Assembly: GCF_013364155.1 (NCBI RefSeq)
Contig: NZ_CP054916.1
Span: 6,631,001-6,695,000 of the forward strand
Direction of reading: 5' to 3'
Length of the DNA: 64,000 nt
DNA from: Streptomyces sp. NA02950
Lineage (GTDB): Bacteria > Actinomycetota > Actinomycetes > Streptomycetales > Streptomycetaceae
How positions within the stretch are numbered: the first letter of the stretch is position 1; each line of letters opens with the position of its first letter. Positions 1 through 8,734 of the stretch are shown piece by piece. Both the position numbers and the translations under genes were made by a program. The notes beneath the pieces were generated by a model. The model ran no database searches, was not told the DNA's origin, and saw only the letters and a program-made list of their open reading frames with translations.

Positions 1-11
1 GGAGGAAGCTC

Positions 12-623
12 ATGCCGTCGGAGGCCACGGCGACGCCGCAGCGCCGTTCGAAGATCACTCCCGAGCGGGAGCAGGAGTTCTACACGGCGGTGCTCGATCT
101 GCTCCAGGAGGGCGGATACGAGGCGCTCACCATCGAGGGCGTCGCCGCCCGCACCCGCTCCAGCCGTTCCACGCTCTACCGCCAGTGGAACTCCAAGCCG
201 CAGCTGGTGGTCGCGGCGCTGCGGTCCGGCAACCGCCGGATGGCCCTGGAGGGCATCGACACCGGCTCGCTGGAGGGCGATCTGCGCGCGGTGGCGCGGG
301 CCGCCGGGTCCGTGTGCGGCGGGGACACCAAGCTGATGTACGCGGTCGGGCACGCCGCGCTGCACGACCCCGAGCTGCTGGAGGCGCTGCGCTCGGCGCT
401 CATCGAGCACGAGGTGGCGGCGATCCGGGCCATGGTCCGCAGGGGTGTGGAGCGCGGGGAGGTTCCCGAGGACAACGCGGCGGCCGTGTTCGTGCCCACC
501 CAGCTGATCGGCGCTATGCGGGTGCGCCCCCTGCTGGAAGGACGGCAGGCCGACGCCGCCTATCTCACCCGCTTCCTGGAGTCCTCGGTCTTCCCCGCAC
601 TGGGGATCGGTGTGCGGGTCTGA
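12..623 (+). CDS. TetR/AcrR family transcriptional regulator
   Basis: A 203-aa protein with the TetR layout: a basic N-terminal helix-turn-helix of about 60 residues (ALTIEGVAARTRSSRSTLYRQW is the recognition part) followed by an all-helical ligand-binding half. The ATG at 12 has an excellent ribosome-binding site (GGAGGAAG at 1-8), so the start is firm. The gene regulated probably lies left of the window, because the next gene is convergent. Ligand and operator cannot be told from the sequence. The family call is solid; the role is unknown. Confidence 0.88.
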   Translation: MPSEATATPQRRSKITPEREQEFYTAVLDLLQEGGYEALTIEGVAARTRSSRSTLYRQWNSKPQLVVAALRSGNRRMALEGIDTGSLEGDLRAVARAAGSVCGGDTKLMYAVGHAALHDPELLEALRSALIEHEVAAIRAMVRRGVERGEVPEDNAAAVFVPTQLIGAMRVRPLLEGRQADAAYLTRFLESSVFPALGIGVRV

Positions 624-662
624 CCCCGCACCGCGGCGGGGCCGTCAGATCGCCGTTCAGCG

Positions 663-1538
663 TCAGATCACCGGCGGACGGCCCAGCCGGGTCATCCGCC
701 ACACCGTGCGCCAGCGCATCGGACGCCGGGTGCCGCACGGGGCCCGGACCCCCTCCGCGAACCCGCCCGCCCACGCCCGCAGACCGTCCAGGGCGCGGGT
801 GCGCAGCAGCGTGAGCAGCGTCCAGCTGCCCAGATAGAGGGGGATCAGGGGCAGCGGCAGATGGCGGCGGGCCAGCCAGACCCGGTTGCGTGCCGTCATC
901 CGGTAGTAGACGGCGTGCCGGGCGGGGGAGGTCCTGGGGTGCTGGAGCAGCAGCTCGGGGGAGTACCGCACGGTCCAGCCGTCGTCCAGTGCCCGCCAGG
1001 CGAGGTCGGTCTCCTCGTGGGTGAAGAAGAACTCGTCCGGCCAGCCGCCGATCCGCTCCAGCATCGGCACCGACAGGGCGTGGCCGCCGCCGAGGAAGGT
1101 GGTCACCTCACCGCCGCGCATCGGGTCCGAGGCGCGCAGCCGGGGGACGTGGCGGCGCTGGGTCTCGCCGTTCTCGTCGGCGATGCGGAAGCTCACGATG
1201 CCCAGCCGTGGGTCGGCCGCGTACAGATCGCGCACCGTACGGAACACATCGGGGTCGATGAGCAGTCCGTCGTCGTCGAGGTCGATCACCACATCCACGT
1301 CGCCGAACTCGCGCAGCCGCCGCAGCGCCGCGTTGCGGCCGCCCGAGACGCCCAGGTTCTCGTCCAGTTCGACCGCCGTCACATGGGCGGGGAGCTCCGG
1401 GAGCGGGGAGCCGTTGCCGACGACCACGATGCGGGTCGCCGGTACGTCCTGCTTGTCCACCGACTCCAGGAGCGCCGCCACCTCGCGGGGCCGGTTGCCC
1501 ATGGTCAGGATGGCCACACCCAGGCGCGGTTCGGACAC
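663..1538 (-). CDS. Family 2 glycosyltransferase
   Basis: A 291-aa GT-A type glycosyltransferase. The N-terminus (VAILTMGNRP) is the nucleotide-sugar binding strand, the acidic LDDDG near residue 90 is the DxD-type metal site, and HEETDLAWR near residue 175 is the catalytic ED-type motif of GT2 enzymes. A hydrophobic stretch near residues 230-250 and a basic tail suggest membrane association. The GTG start at 1538 has GGAG about 8 nt upstream. The acceptor is unknown; rhamnosyl- or galactosyl-type cell-surface transfer is typical of the family. It is convergent with the TetR gene and stands alone. Confidence 0.85.
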   Translation of the reverse strand: MSEPRLGVAILTMGNRPREVAALLESVDKQDVPATRIVVVGNGSPLPELPAHVTAVELDENLGVSGGRNAALRRLREFGDVDVVIDLDDDGLLIDPDVFRTVRDLYAADPRLGIVSFRIADENGETQRRHVPRLRASDPMRGGEVTTFLGGGHALSVPMLERIGGWPDEFFFTHEETDLAWRALDDGWTVRYSPELLLQHPRTSPARHAVYYRMTARNRVWLARRHLPLPLIPLYLGSWTLLTLLRTRALDGLRAWAGGFAEGVRAPCGTRRPMRWRTVWRMTRLGRPPVI

Positions 1539-1676
1539 GACGGGACTCCAGAGCTCGGCGACGATCCCCGCGATCGTAGCCGTTCACCGAAGCGGTCACT
1601 TCCGTACAGCCGATGTTCATCATGGAACGCGCAGAAGGAACGCGCAGAAGGAACGCACAGCCAGGGGGAGTGGAGC

Positions 1677-2300
1677 TCAGCCGTCGAGGGCGGCCACCGC
1701 CTTCTTGGCGGCGCCGACCGCCCCCTCGCGTATCTCCGCGGCGGGCGGGGCCTGGTGGCTGCCGAAGTCGCTGCCGTTGTACGTCACCGTGACCGTCGCG
1801 TTGGCCACGCGGACGGTGACCACCGCCTCGCGCATGCGCTGGCCGTCCTCGGTGGTGAGCGTCTCATCGAGCCACGCCCGGTCGCCGAGGCCGGACAGCG
1901 GTTCGGCGGACTCCGGGTCCTTGCCGCCGCCCCGCGAGGTGCTCACGACGTCGTAGGCGACGTCCAGCCAGCGGTAGTCGTAGTCGTCGAGGGCATGCCA
2001 TGAGCAGCCGGTCCGGCGGCTGACATCGCTGGTCCTCAGCTCGTTCCCGGCCGCCGCCGCCCCGGGTACCAGCTTCTTCACCGTGTCCGCGGGGAGGGTG
2101 GCGCATGCCTGCGCGGGCGCCTTGGGATAGCGCGGCGGCGCGGTGGTGGCGCCGGTGGCGGGGGCCGAGGGTTTCGGCGAGGCGGCGGACTCCTGGGGCT
2201 GCGCGTCCGAGTCGCCCGCGGCGGTCATGGCCACGCCCGCGGCGGCGAGCACGGCCACGGGCACCAGACGGGCGGCCAGCGTGAGCGGCAGAGAACGCAT
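1677..2300 (-). CDS. Secreted DUF3558-like protein
   Basis: A 207-aa exported protein. It has a short basic N-terminus and a hydrophobic segment to about residue 27, then a Ser/Pro/Ala-rich linker and a globular part. That part carries the pattern CATLPADTVKKLVPGA, then CSWHALDDY, typical of DUF3558-type actinobacterial envelope proteins. No lipobox cysteine is present after the hydrophobic segment, so it is probably secreted or anchored by the uncleaved signal. I chose the ATG at 2300 because it directly precedes the signal sequence; an in-frame extension to 2378 would give a poor leader. Function unknown. Confidence 0.7.
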   Translation of the reverse strand: MRSLPLTLAARLVPVAVLAAAGVAMTAAGDSDAQPQESAASPKPSAPATGATTAPPRYPKAPAQACATLPADTVKKLVPGAAAAGNELRTSDVSRRTGCSWHALDDYDYRWLDVAYDVVSTSRGGGKDPESAEPLSGLGDRAWLDETLTTEDGQRMREAVVTVRVANATVTVTYNGSDFGSHQAPPAAEIREGAVGAAKKAVAALDG

Positions 2301-2856
2301 GGCGGTCTCTTTTCGGTCGGATGGCGATGGTGAAAAGGGAGGCGCGAGCGGGCTGGTGGGGGCGGTGGGAGAGACCATGCCATACGGAGCCGTTGTCGAA
2401 CACCCCGGACCCGGAGGAGATCGCCACTGCCCTAATAGGGTGAACTTGCATCTTCTTCACATTATCTACCCAAATCGATGGTTATCTACGACGGGTGACG
2501 ATCCATCGACCATCGGTCGCGACCGGTTTACGGCTTTCCCCTCGCCCCTCCCGTCGCGCATCGCGCCTCTGCCTCCCGCGCCTCCAGTGGCCACAGGGTC
2601 CCGTACCGCACCGAGTGCGCCCCATCCGCCGCTTTCCGCGCATGTCTCACCTCTCGTGCCGTCTTCATCGCCATTCCCCCGTTCACCAGGACTTTCTGAT
2701 TCCACATCACTTCGGCCGCGCGGCGGCGGATTGCGTCAAACGCCCCTTCCGGCAACGGTCCTCATCCAGTGGCCATGTACATGTTGTGTGCGGGCAAACA
2801 CCCCGCCGCTCCCCGACACTCCAATTCCTCTGACGCCACGAGCCAGGGGAGAGCAC
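2301..2856. other. 556-bp intergenic region upstream of phoD-like gene
   Basis: No credible gene. The stretch is noticeably more AT-rich than the flanking genes, especially around 2425-2530, so it probably holds the promoters of the two divergent genes. A short inverted repeat, CCCTA-A-TAGGG, lies at 2430-2440 and is followed by a single GGTGAAC that resembles half of a PHO box. The tandem 11-nt repeat structure expected of a true PhoP operator was not found. Confidence 0.45.
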
Positions 2857-4479
2857 ATGGCACACGACTCGCATCAGCAGGCGATACGAGCCGCGGCGGC
2901 ACGTCTGGGCCGCCGCCGCTTCCTCACCGCAACCGGTGCCGCCGCCGCACTCGCGTTCACCACCAACCTGCCCAGCGCCCAGGCCGCGCAGGTGTCCTCG
3001 CATTCGCTCACCGACGACCCCTTCACCCTCGGCGTGGCCTCCGGCGATCCGCTGCCGGACGCCGTCGTGCTGTGGACCAGACTCGCTCCCCGCCCCTATG
3101 AGCCGGGAAACGGTCTGCCCGAGGAGGGCACCGTCACGGTCGACTGGGAGGTCGCCCGAGACGAGCACTTCCAGCGGATCGCCCGGCGCGGACGCACCAG
3201 CGCACACGCCGAGTTCAACTACACCCTGCACGTGGACGCCAAGGGCCTCGAGTCCGACCGCGTCTACTGGTACCGCTTCCGCGCCGGCAAGTGGACCAGC
3301 CCGGTGGGCCGCACCCGCACCGCCCCCTCGGCCGGGGCCCGGATCCATGACGTGCGGTTCGGTCTGGTGTCCTGCCAGGCGTACCACGACGGCTACTACA
3401 CCGCCCTCGCCCGCCTCGCGGACGAGGACCTCGACGCCGTCTTCCACGTCGGCGACTACCACTACGAGTACGCCGTCAACGCCACCGGCGGCGCCCGCAA
3501 CTACACAGACCGCCGCGTCCCCGCCCTCTTCAACAAGGAGACGGTCACCCTCGAGGACTACCGGCTGCGCTACGCGCTCTACAAGTCCGACGAGGACCTC
3601 CAGGCCGCTCACGCCGCCTTCCCCTGGTACGTCACCTGGGACGACCACGAGACCGAGAACAACTACGCCGACGACGTCGACGAGAACAACAGCCCGCCGG
3701 AGGAGTTCCTGATCCGCCGGGCCGCCGCGTACCGCGCGTACTGGGAGAACATGCCCCTGCGCATGCCGCAGCGGCCCCAGGGCCCGGACATGCGGCTCTA
3801 CCGCCGCTTCCACTACGGCAGGCTCGCCCAGTTCGACATCCTCGACACCCGCCAGTACCGCTCCAACCAGGCGTACGGAGACGGCTGGCAGTACCCCGGG
3901 CCCGACTCCGAGGACCCGGCACGCACCCTCACCGGCGCGGCGCAGGAACGGTGGCTGCTCGACGGCTTCCGCCGCTCCCAGGCCACCTGGAACGTCCTTC
4001 CGCAGCAGGTCACCTTCTCGCAGCGGAAGAACACCACCGCCGCCCGCTCCAAGCTCTCCATGGACTCCTGGGACGGCTACCCGGCCTCCCGTGACCGGAT
4101 CCTCACGGGCGTCGAGCAGGCGGGTGTGGAGAACTTCGTCGTCCTCACCGGCGACGTCCACGTCCACTACGCCTTCGACATCAAGAAGGACTTCGACAAG
4201 CCCGACTCCCGCACCCTGGGCGTCGAGTTCGTCGGCACGTCCATCAGCAGCGGAAAGGACGGCGCGGACAAGCCGGACAACTGGTCGACCTACATGGCGG
4301 CCAACCCGCATATGAAGTTCTACAACGGCCGCCGTGGCTATGTGACGGTCACGCTGGACGAGCAGCACGCGCGGGCCGACTACAAGACGGTCCCGGCGGT
4401 CACCACCCCGGGCGCGCCGCTCACCACCGCGGCGTCGTTCGTCAGCGAGGCCGGGAACCCCGGTCTGCACTCCGCCTGA
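2857..4479 (+). CDS. phoD: PhoD-type alkaline phosphatase/phosphodiesterase
   Basis: A 540-aa secreted phosphohydrolase. The N-terminus has a twin-arginine signal (GRRRFLTATG, residues about 17-26) and a hydrophobic core ending in AQA. The PhoD N-terminal domain (FTLGVASGDPLPDAVVLWTRL) precedes the metallophosphatase core: VGDYHYEY near residue 198, WDDHE near 260 and GDVHVHY near 431, which supply metal ligands. Members need Ca and Fe and release phosphate from phosphodiesters outside the cell. The ATG at 2857 follows AGGGGAG. In streptomycetes such genes are usually PhoR-PhoP controlled, but no convincing PHO box is visible here. A strong terminator hairpin follows. Confidence 0.92.
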   Translation: MAHDSHQQAIRAAAARLGRRRFLTATGAAAALAFTTNLPSAQAAQVSSHSLTDDPFTLGVASGDPLPDAVVLWTRLAPRPYEPGNGLPEEGTVTVDWEVARDEHFQRIARRGRTSAHAEFNYTLHVDAKGLESDRVYWYRFRAGKWTSPVGRTRTAPSAGARIHDVRFGLVSCQAYHDGYYTALARLADEDLDAVFHVGDYHYEYAVNATGGARNYTDRRVPALFNKETVTLEDYRLRYALYKSDEDLQAAHAAFPWYVTWDDHETENNYADDVDENNSPPEEFLIRRAAAYRAYWENMPLRMPQRPQGPDMRLYRRFHYGRLAQFDILDTRQYRSNQAYGDGWQYPGPDSEDPARTLTGAAQERWLLDGFRRSQATWNVLPQQVTFSQRKNTTAARSKLSMDSWDGYPASRDRILTGVEQAGVENFVVLTGDVHVHYAFDIKKDFDKPDSRTLGVEFVGTSISSGKDGADKPDNWSTYMAANPHMKFYNGRRGYVTVTLDEQHARADYKTVPAVTTPGAPLTTAASFVSEAGNPGLHSA

Positions 4480-4486
4480 CGCCCCG

Positions 4487-4521
4487 GTACGCGCCCGGCC
4501 CCACCCCGGCCGGGCGCGTAC
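4487..4521 (+). terminator. Hairpin terminator after phoD-like gene
   Basis: A perfect 14-bp stem (GTACGCGCCCGGCC at 4487-4500 pairs with 4508-4521) with a 7-nt loop, 8 nt after the phosphatase stop. There is no U-tract, as is common in Streptomyces. Confidence 0.75.
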
Positions 4522-4531
4522 TCTGCCGACC

Positions 4532-5650
4532 GTGGCAGCGAGGAACGATGCGAACCGCGACGGCGACGGCGACCGTGACCGTGAGCTGTCCCGGCTGGTC
4601 CGGGACGTGGCGGCGCTTCCCGAGGGGGAGCACCCGTGGTGCGCCGGGGTGGCCCTCGCCGCCGGGACCGGATCGGGCTCGCTGGTCCGGGAAGCCGCCG
4701 GCTGGGCGGTGCGTTACGCGGCCCACGACCGGGAGCTGCCGCGCGAACGGTGGCAGCCGGTCCGGGCCGACACCGTTTTCGACCTGGCCTCGCTCACCAA
4801 GCTGTTCACCACGATCGTGGCGGTGCGGGCCGTCGAACGCGGGCGGATCGACCTCGACGCGCCCGTCGCCTCGTACGCCCCGCGCTTCACGGCCGCCGCC
4901 GAGCACGGCCTCACGGTGCGCCACCTGCTCACTCACACCTCGGGCCTGGTTCCGGAACTGCCCCTGTACGACTGCGCGTCCGACGAGGAGCGGCTGTCCC
5001 GGCTGACCTCCGAACCCCCGGCCACCGCCCCCGGCACCGCGCGCCGCTACTCCGATCTCAACTTCCTGCTGTTGCAGGCCGCGCTGGAAGGCGTCGAGGA
5101 CAAGCCGCTGGACCGGCTCGTCCACGACATCGTCACCGGCCCCTTGGGCATGACCTCCACCCGCTTCCGCCCGCCCGGCTCCTGGCTGCCCCGGATCGCC
5201 GCGACCGAGGACCAGCGGCGCCCCTGGGCCAAACTGGACCGGGGCATGCTGCGGGGCACCGTCCACGACGAGAACGCGTACGCCCTGGGCGGGATCGCGG
5301 GTCACGCGGGACTCTTCTCCACGGCCGACGACCTCGCCGTACTGTGCCGCACCCTGCTACGGGGCGGCGGTCCGCTGCTCTCCCCCTCCTCCGTGGACCT
5401 GATGCTGACCGCACCGGGCCTGGGCTTCGAGATCGACCAGCCGTGGTTCATGGGCGGGCTGGCGGGCCGCGGCGCGGCGGGCCACACCGGCTTCACCGGC
5501 ACCAGCCTGGTCCTGGACCGCGCCACCGACTCCTACCTGGTCCTGCTGGCCACCACGGTCCACCCCCGCCGCCGCCCCGCCGACAACCGCCCGAGGGCGG
5601 CCGCGGCGACGGCCCTGGCCCGTGCGGTGGGCGGCGGGGGCGGGCGGTGA
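4532..5650 (+). CDS. Serine hydrolase, beta-lactamase/class C PBP family
   Basis: A 372-aa member of the beta-lactamase (PF00144) superfamily. The nucleophile motif is SLTK near residues 86-89, the tyrosine motif is YSD near 173, and the third box is HTG near 317. No signal peptide is visible, so a cytoplasmic esterase or amidase is as likely as a peptidase. The GTG start at 4532 lies 10 nt after the phosphatase terminator hairpin, and the hydrophilic Asp/Arg-rich N-terminus suggests translation could begin later. A Gly/Arg-rich tail ends the protein. Substrate unknown. Confidence 0.8.
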   Translation: MAARNDANRDGDGDRDRELSRLVRDVAALPEGEHPWCAGVALAAGTGSGSLVREAAGWAVRYAAHDRELPRERWQPVRADTVFDLASLTKLFTTIVAVRAVERGRIDLDAPVASYAPRFTAAAEHGLTVRHLLTHTSGLVPELPLYDCASDEERLSRLTSEPPATAPGTARRYSDLNFLLLQAALEGVEDKPLDRLVHDIVTGPLGMTSTRFRPPGSWLPRIAATEDQRRPWAKLDRGMLRGTVHDENAYALGGIAGHAGLFSTADDLAVLCRTLLRGGGPLLSPSSVDLMLTAPGLGFEIDQPWFMGGLAGRGAAGHTGFTGTSLVLDRATDSYLVLLATTVHPRRRPADNRPRAAAATALARAVGGGGGR

Positions 5651-5847
5651 GCTAGTCCCGGAGACGGGCCGGCGCACACCCCCGCTCGTCCCGGTGCGTG
5701 GGCCCGCGGGAGCTGCATTTTTTCGCCAGGTGGAGGGCCGGGAGATAACGGGCGCTCTTTTTGGTGATAGGGGGCCCGGGCAAGGCGCGCATTGTCCGAG
5801 TGGCGGCTCTCAGGGTGATATGTGCCCTCGTGGCGTACGCGGAACGG

Positions 5848-5910
5848 CTCAGCGGTCCTGTGGGGACCAGGGGCCGCCCTCAGCGGTCCTGTGGGGGCCA
5901 GGGGCCGCCC
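5848..5910. repeat. 31-bp tandem duplication at the end of the Rsm22-like gene
   Basis: Two adjacent 31-bp copies (5848-5878 and 5879-5909), each starting CTCAGCGGTCCTGTGGGG and differing at one base. The right copy carries the stop codon and last codons of the leftward methyltransferase gene; the left copy lies just downstream. It looks like a replication-slippage duplication. Confidence 0.8.
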
Positions 5911-6887
5911 CATGAGGTGTCGCGGGCCGCGCGGTAGAGGGGGCCGTGGCGTTTGGTGACCGTGCGGCGGGTCAGGTTCTCGTCCGGGGTGCACAGGTCC
6001 AGCAGGACCTGGCCCTTGCGGATCTGGGGGTGGCGGGTCACCCGGGACGGGGCCGCGGGGGCGGCGAAGCGGGCCGCGGCCACATAGCTGAACTTCTCGT
6101 CCTCGTACGGCAGTGAGCCGCCCTTGATCTGGCGGTGGAGGGAGGAGCGGCTGACGCGGGCGGCGAAGTGGCACCAGTCGGCGCCGGGTTCGATCGGGCA
6201 GGCCGCGCTGTGCGGGCAGGGGGCGACCAGGTGCAGGCCCGCCGCCGTGAGCCGGTCGCGGGCCTCGCGGACGCGGGCGAAGCCGTCGGGAGTGCCCGGT
6301 TCGATCAGCACCACGGCCCGGGCGGCGCGCGCGGCCTCGTCGACGACCGCGTGCCGGTCGGCCTCGGTCAGCTCGCCGAGGACGTACGAGACCGTGACGA
6401 GGTCCGTCGTGTCGGGGAGGGTGAGGCCGTCGCCGATGGCCCGGCGCTGCCACTGGGCGCCGCGCAGTGGCCCCGAGGCTGCCTGGCGGGCGAGTTCGCG
6501 GCCGAGGGCGAGGGCGGGCTCGGCCCAGTCCAGGACGGTGGTGGTGTGGCCGCCGTCCGGCCAGGCGTCGGCCACCGCCCAGCTCGCCGCGCCGGTGCCG
6601 CCGCCGATGTCGATGTGGGAGGCCGGGGTCCACTCGGGCGCCTGGGTGCGGAAGGCGGTGAGGGCGGCGCGGACCGCCTCGAAGGTCGCGGGCATCCGGT
6701 AGGCGGCGTACGCGGCGACGTCGGAGCGGTCGCGCAGGACGGGTGCGTCGGTGGGGGTGCGGCCCCGGTAGTTGGCGATCAGCCGGTCGACCGCCTGTGC
6801 CGCCTGGCGGGGCGGCAGTCCGTCGAGGAGCCCGGCGAGCGCGGTGCGCAGTGTCTCGTCGGCGGGGGCGGCGTGAGGGGCGTGCAT
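5880..6887 (-). CDS. Rsm22-like small-ribosomal-subunit methyltransferase family protein
   Basis: A 335-aa Rsm22-family protein. It has a Rossmann methyltransferase core with the SAM loop IDIGGGTGAASWAVAD near residues 93-108. Later comes the family signature CPHSAACPIEPGADWCHF, a cysteine cluster thought to bind metal or an Fe-S centre, followed by KFSYVAA. Mitochondrial relatives help assemble the small ribosomal subunit; the bacterial role is not settled. The start at 6887 opens MHAPHAA, and the gene is divergent from a TetR gene. The 3' end sits inside a small tandem duplication. Confidence 0.82.
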   Translation of the reverse strand: MHAPHAAPADETLRTALAGLLDGLPPRQAAQAVDRLIANYRGRTPTDAPVLRDRSDVAAYAAYRMPATFEAVRAALTAFRTQAPEWTPASHIDIGGGTGAASWAVADAWPDGGHTTTVLDWAEPALALGRELARQAASGPLRGAQWQRRAIGDGLTLPDTTDLVTVSYVLGELTEADRHAVVDEAARAARAVVLIEPGTPDGFARVREARDRLTAAGLHLVAPCPHSAACPIEPGADWCHFAARVSRSSLHRQIKGGSLPYEDEKFSYVAAARFAAPAAPSRVTRHPQIRKGQVLLDLCTPDENLTRRTVTKRHGPLYRAARDTSWGGPWPPQDR

Positions 6888-6962
6888 GGGGCGGATTCTA
6901 CCGGCCGGGGCGGTGGTTCCAGCCGCGAGACGAGCGCGGGGCGACTACGCGCCGAGTGCGAG

Positions 6963-6976
6963 ACGATACGTATCGT
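6963..6976. promoter_or_regulatory. Palindromic operator upstream of TetR gene
   Basis: A perfect 14-bp palindrome, ACGATACGTATCGT, lies 34 nt upstream of the divergent TetR gene and 75 nt upstream of the methyltransferase gene. Its position in the promoter spacer and its ATACGTAT core suit an autoregulatory TetR operator. Confidence 0.65.
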
Positions 6977-7010
6977 TGGGTGTGGCTGAACGCTTCGATA
7001 GATTGCCGCC

Positions 7011-7643
7011 ATGGCCGAAAAAGCAGTCCCCGACGCCACCCGCCGCAGCCAGCGCTCGCACCGCGCGATCCTCGACGCCGCCATCGAACTCGTCGGTGAG
7101 ATGGGCTATGCCAAGCTCACCATCGAGGCCATCGCCGCCCGCGCCGGGGTCGGCAAGCAGACCATCTACCGCTGGTGGCCCTCCAAGGCCGCGGTGCTGC
7201 TCGACGCCTTCGTGGCGCTCGGCGAGCAGGCCGCCCGGGAGGCGGGCGGCGACGGGGCGGGCGGCGAGGAGACCTACGAGATCCCCGACACCGGGGATCT
7301 GGAGGCGGATCTGAAACTGGTGGTGCGGGCGACCGTCGACGAGCTGAACGCGCCCGAGTACGACGCCCCGTTGCGCGCCCTGGCCGCCGAGAGCGTGATC
7401 AACGCGGAGGTGGGCGCCGAGTTCGTCCGCCGGGTCCTGGAGCCGCAGCTCCAGCTCTATGTGAAGCGGCTGCGCGCCGCGCAGGACGCCGGGCAGGTGG
7501 ATCCCGCCATCGATCCGCGGATCGCCCTGGAGCTGATCGTCGGGCCGCTGGCCCACCGCTGGCTGCTGCGGACGCTGCCGCTGAGCCATGAGTACGGGGA
7601 CGCCGTGGTCGCGATGGTGCTGCGGGGGATCACCGTGCGCTAG
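7011..7643 (+). CDS. TetR/AcrR family regulator
   Basis: A 210-aa TetR protein. The N-terminal HTH (KLTIEAIAARAGVGKQTIYRWW, near residues 35-56) is textbook; the C-terminal part resembles the TetR_C_33-type dimerisation domain. It is divergent from the Rsm22-like gene, with a perfect palindrome in the shared promoter, so autoregulation is likely. The 3' end overlaps the convergent glycerophosphodiesterase gene by 14 bp. Ligand unknown. Confidence 0.9.
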   Translation: MAEKAVPDATRRSQRSHRAILDAAIELVGEMGYAKLTIEAIAARAGVGKQTIYRWWPSKAAVLLDAFVALGEQAAREAGGDGAGGEETYEIPDTGDLEADLKLVVRATVDELNAPEYDAPLRALAAESVINAEVGAEFVRRVLEPQLQLYVKRLRAAQDAGQVDPAIDPRIALELIVGPLAHRWLLRTLPLSHEYGDAVVAMVLRGITVR

Positions 7644-8565
7644 GCACCGGTCCGCCCGGCGCCGCCCGCCCCGCCGCCCATCCGGCGGACGCCCGGACCG
7701 GCGGGGGTGGGGTGCCCAGCCGCTGCGGGGCGTCCGTGATGATCCCGTCGCAGCCCAGCCGCAGCATCCGGTCCCGCTGGCCGGGGGTGTTCACGGTGTG
7801 CGCCCAGACCCGGGGTATGCCGGAGGCGACGGCCCGCCGGACATCGGCGTCCCGCGCCTTGTAGTCCACGTCCAGCAGTTCGACGAAGCCGCGCCAGTCG
7901 CGCGGCCGATCGGTGGTCATCTGGCGGGCGGACCGCCACAGCTGGGCCCTCAGCCCCAGGCCGTGGGCCTGCCGGGCCACCTCGGGGTGGTTGGTGTTGA
8001 CGAGGACCGAGCGGACCAGCCCCCGCTCGCGGATCATCCGGGCCAGCCGCGGCAGGCTCTCCGGGTCCTTGGCCTCGGCCATCAGCGTGGTCCGGCCGCC
8101 GAAGCGGTCCAGCACCTCGGCGACGGTGGGCGGTCGCTCGGTCCGCCAGTGGCCGGGGAGGGCGGGGTCGGGGCGCAGCCTCACGGACTGCCAGTCGGCG
8201 GCGGTGAGGTTCTTCACCGGTCCGGTCCGGTCCGTCGTGCGGTCCAGCGTCGCGTCGTGGATCACCACCAGCGTGCCGTCCCCCAGCGTGCGGGTGTCGA
8301 AGTCCAGGACCTGGGCGTGGTGCCGGGTGAAGGCGGCGGTCAGCCCGGACATGCTGTTCTCGGGCTCTTCGAGGGCGCCGCCGCGGTGCGCGGTGTAGAC
8401 GATCACCGGGTGCGGGAGCGCCGGGCGTATGGCCTCCGGGGGAGGGGCGCTGGTGAGCGGGGCCGGGCGGCGGCCGGAGGGCCGCGTGGCGGGGTGGGCC
8501 GCGAGGGCCACGGGTATCGACAGGGTGAGAACCGCTATCCCGGTCACAAGACGCCTGCTGATCAT
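7630..8565 (-). CDS. Exported glycerophosphodiester phosphodiesterase
   Basis: A 311-aa GDPD-family enzyme that would hydrolyse glycerophosphodiesters to glycerol-3-phosphate and an alcohol. It starts with a signal peptide (MISRRLVTGIAVLTLSIPVALA). The TIM-barrel signature follows: AHRGGALEEPENS, with the catalytic His and acidic metal ligands, then VIHDATLDRTTD. Near the C-terminus are AEAKD and GIITDAPQRL. I chose the ATG at 8565 because it begins the signal peptide; a longer in-frame N-terminus to 8844 is Pro/Arg-rich and unlikely. With the nearby PhoD enzyme it could serve extracellular phosphate scavenging (inference). Confidence 0.88.
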   Translation of the reverse strand: MISRRLVTGIAVLTLSIPVALAAHPATRPSGRRPAPLTSAPPPEAIRPALPHPVIVYTAHRGGALEEPENSMSGLTAAFTRHHAQVLDFDTRTLGDGTLVVIHDATLDRTTDRTGPVKNLTAADWQSVRLRPDPALPGHWRTERPPTVAEVLDRFGGRTTLMAEAKDPESLPRLARMIRERGLVRSVLVNTNHPEVARQAHGLGLRAQLWRSARQMTTDRPRDWRGFVELLDVDYKARDADVRRAVASGIPRVWAHTVNTPGQRDRMLRLGCDGIITDAPQRLGTPPPPVRASAGWAAGRAAPGGPVPSAR

Positions 8566-8701
8566 AAACGGAACGCTAAGGGCGTGACATCCCTTATGCC
8601 CTGATATCAGCACCCGGACGTGGGTCTCTCCCGTACCCCGGATGCGGACACCGGCCACCTCGGGAGCAGGATGGTGGCAGCATTGATCGGGTATCGGCCG
8701 T

Positions 8702-8719
8702 ACCGCCGGTACCGGCGGT
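8702..8719. promoter_or_regulatory. Perfect 18-bp palindrome before the Prim-Pol gene
   Basis: ACCGCCGGTACCGGCGGT is a perfect inverted repeat 15 nt upstream of the start codon at 8735 and just before its ribosome-binding site. It could be an operator or a leader hairpin that occludes the RBS. No binding protein can be assigned. Confidence 0.55.
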
Positions 8720-8734
8720 GAAGCGAGGCGGTAG

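Noticed and set aside
2430..2450. PHO box before the phoD-like gene
   Set aside because: Only one GTTCACC-type half-site is visible; the required tandem 11-nt repeats are missing.
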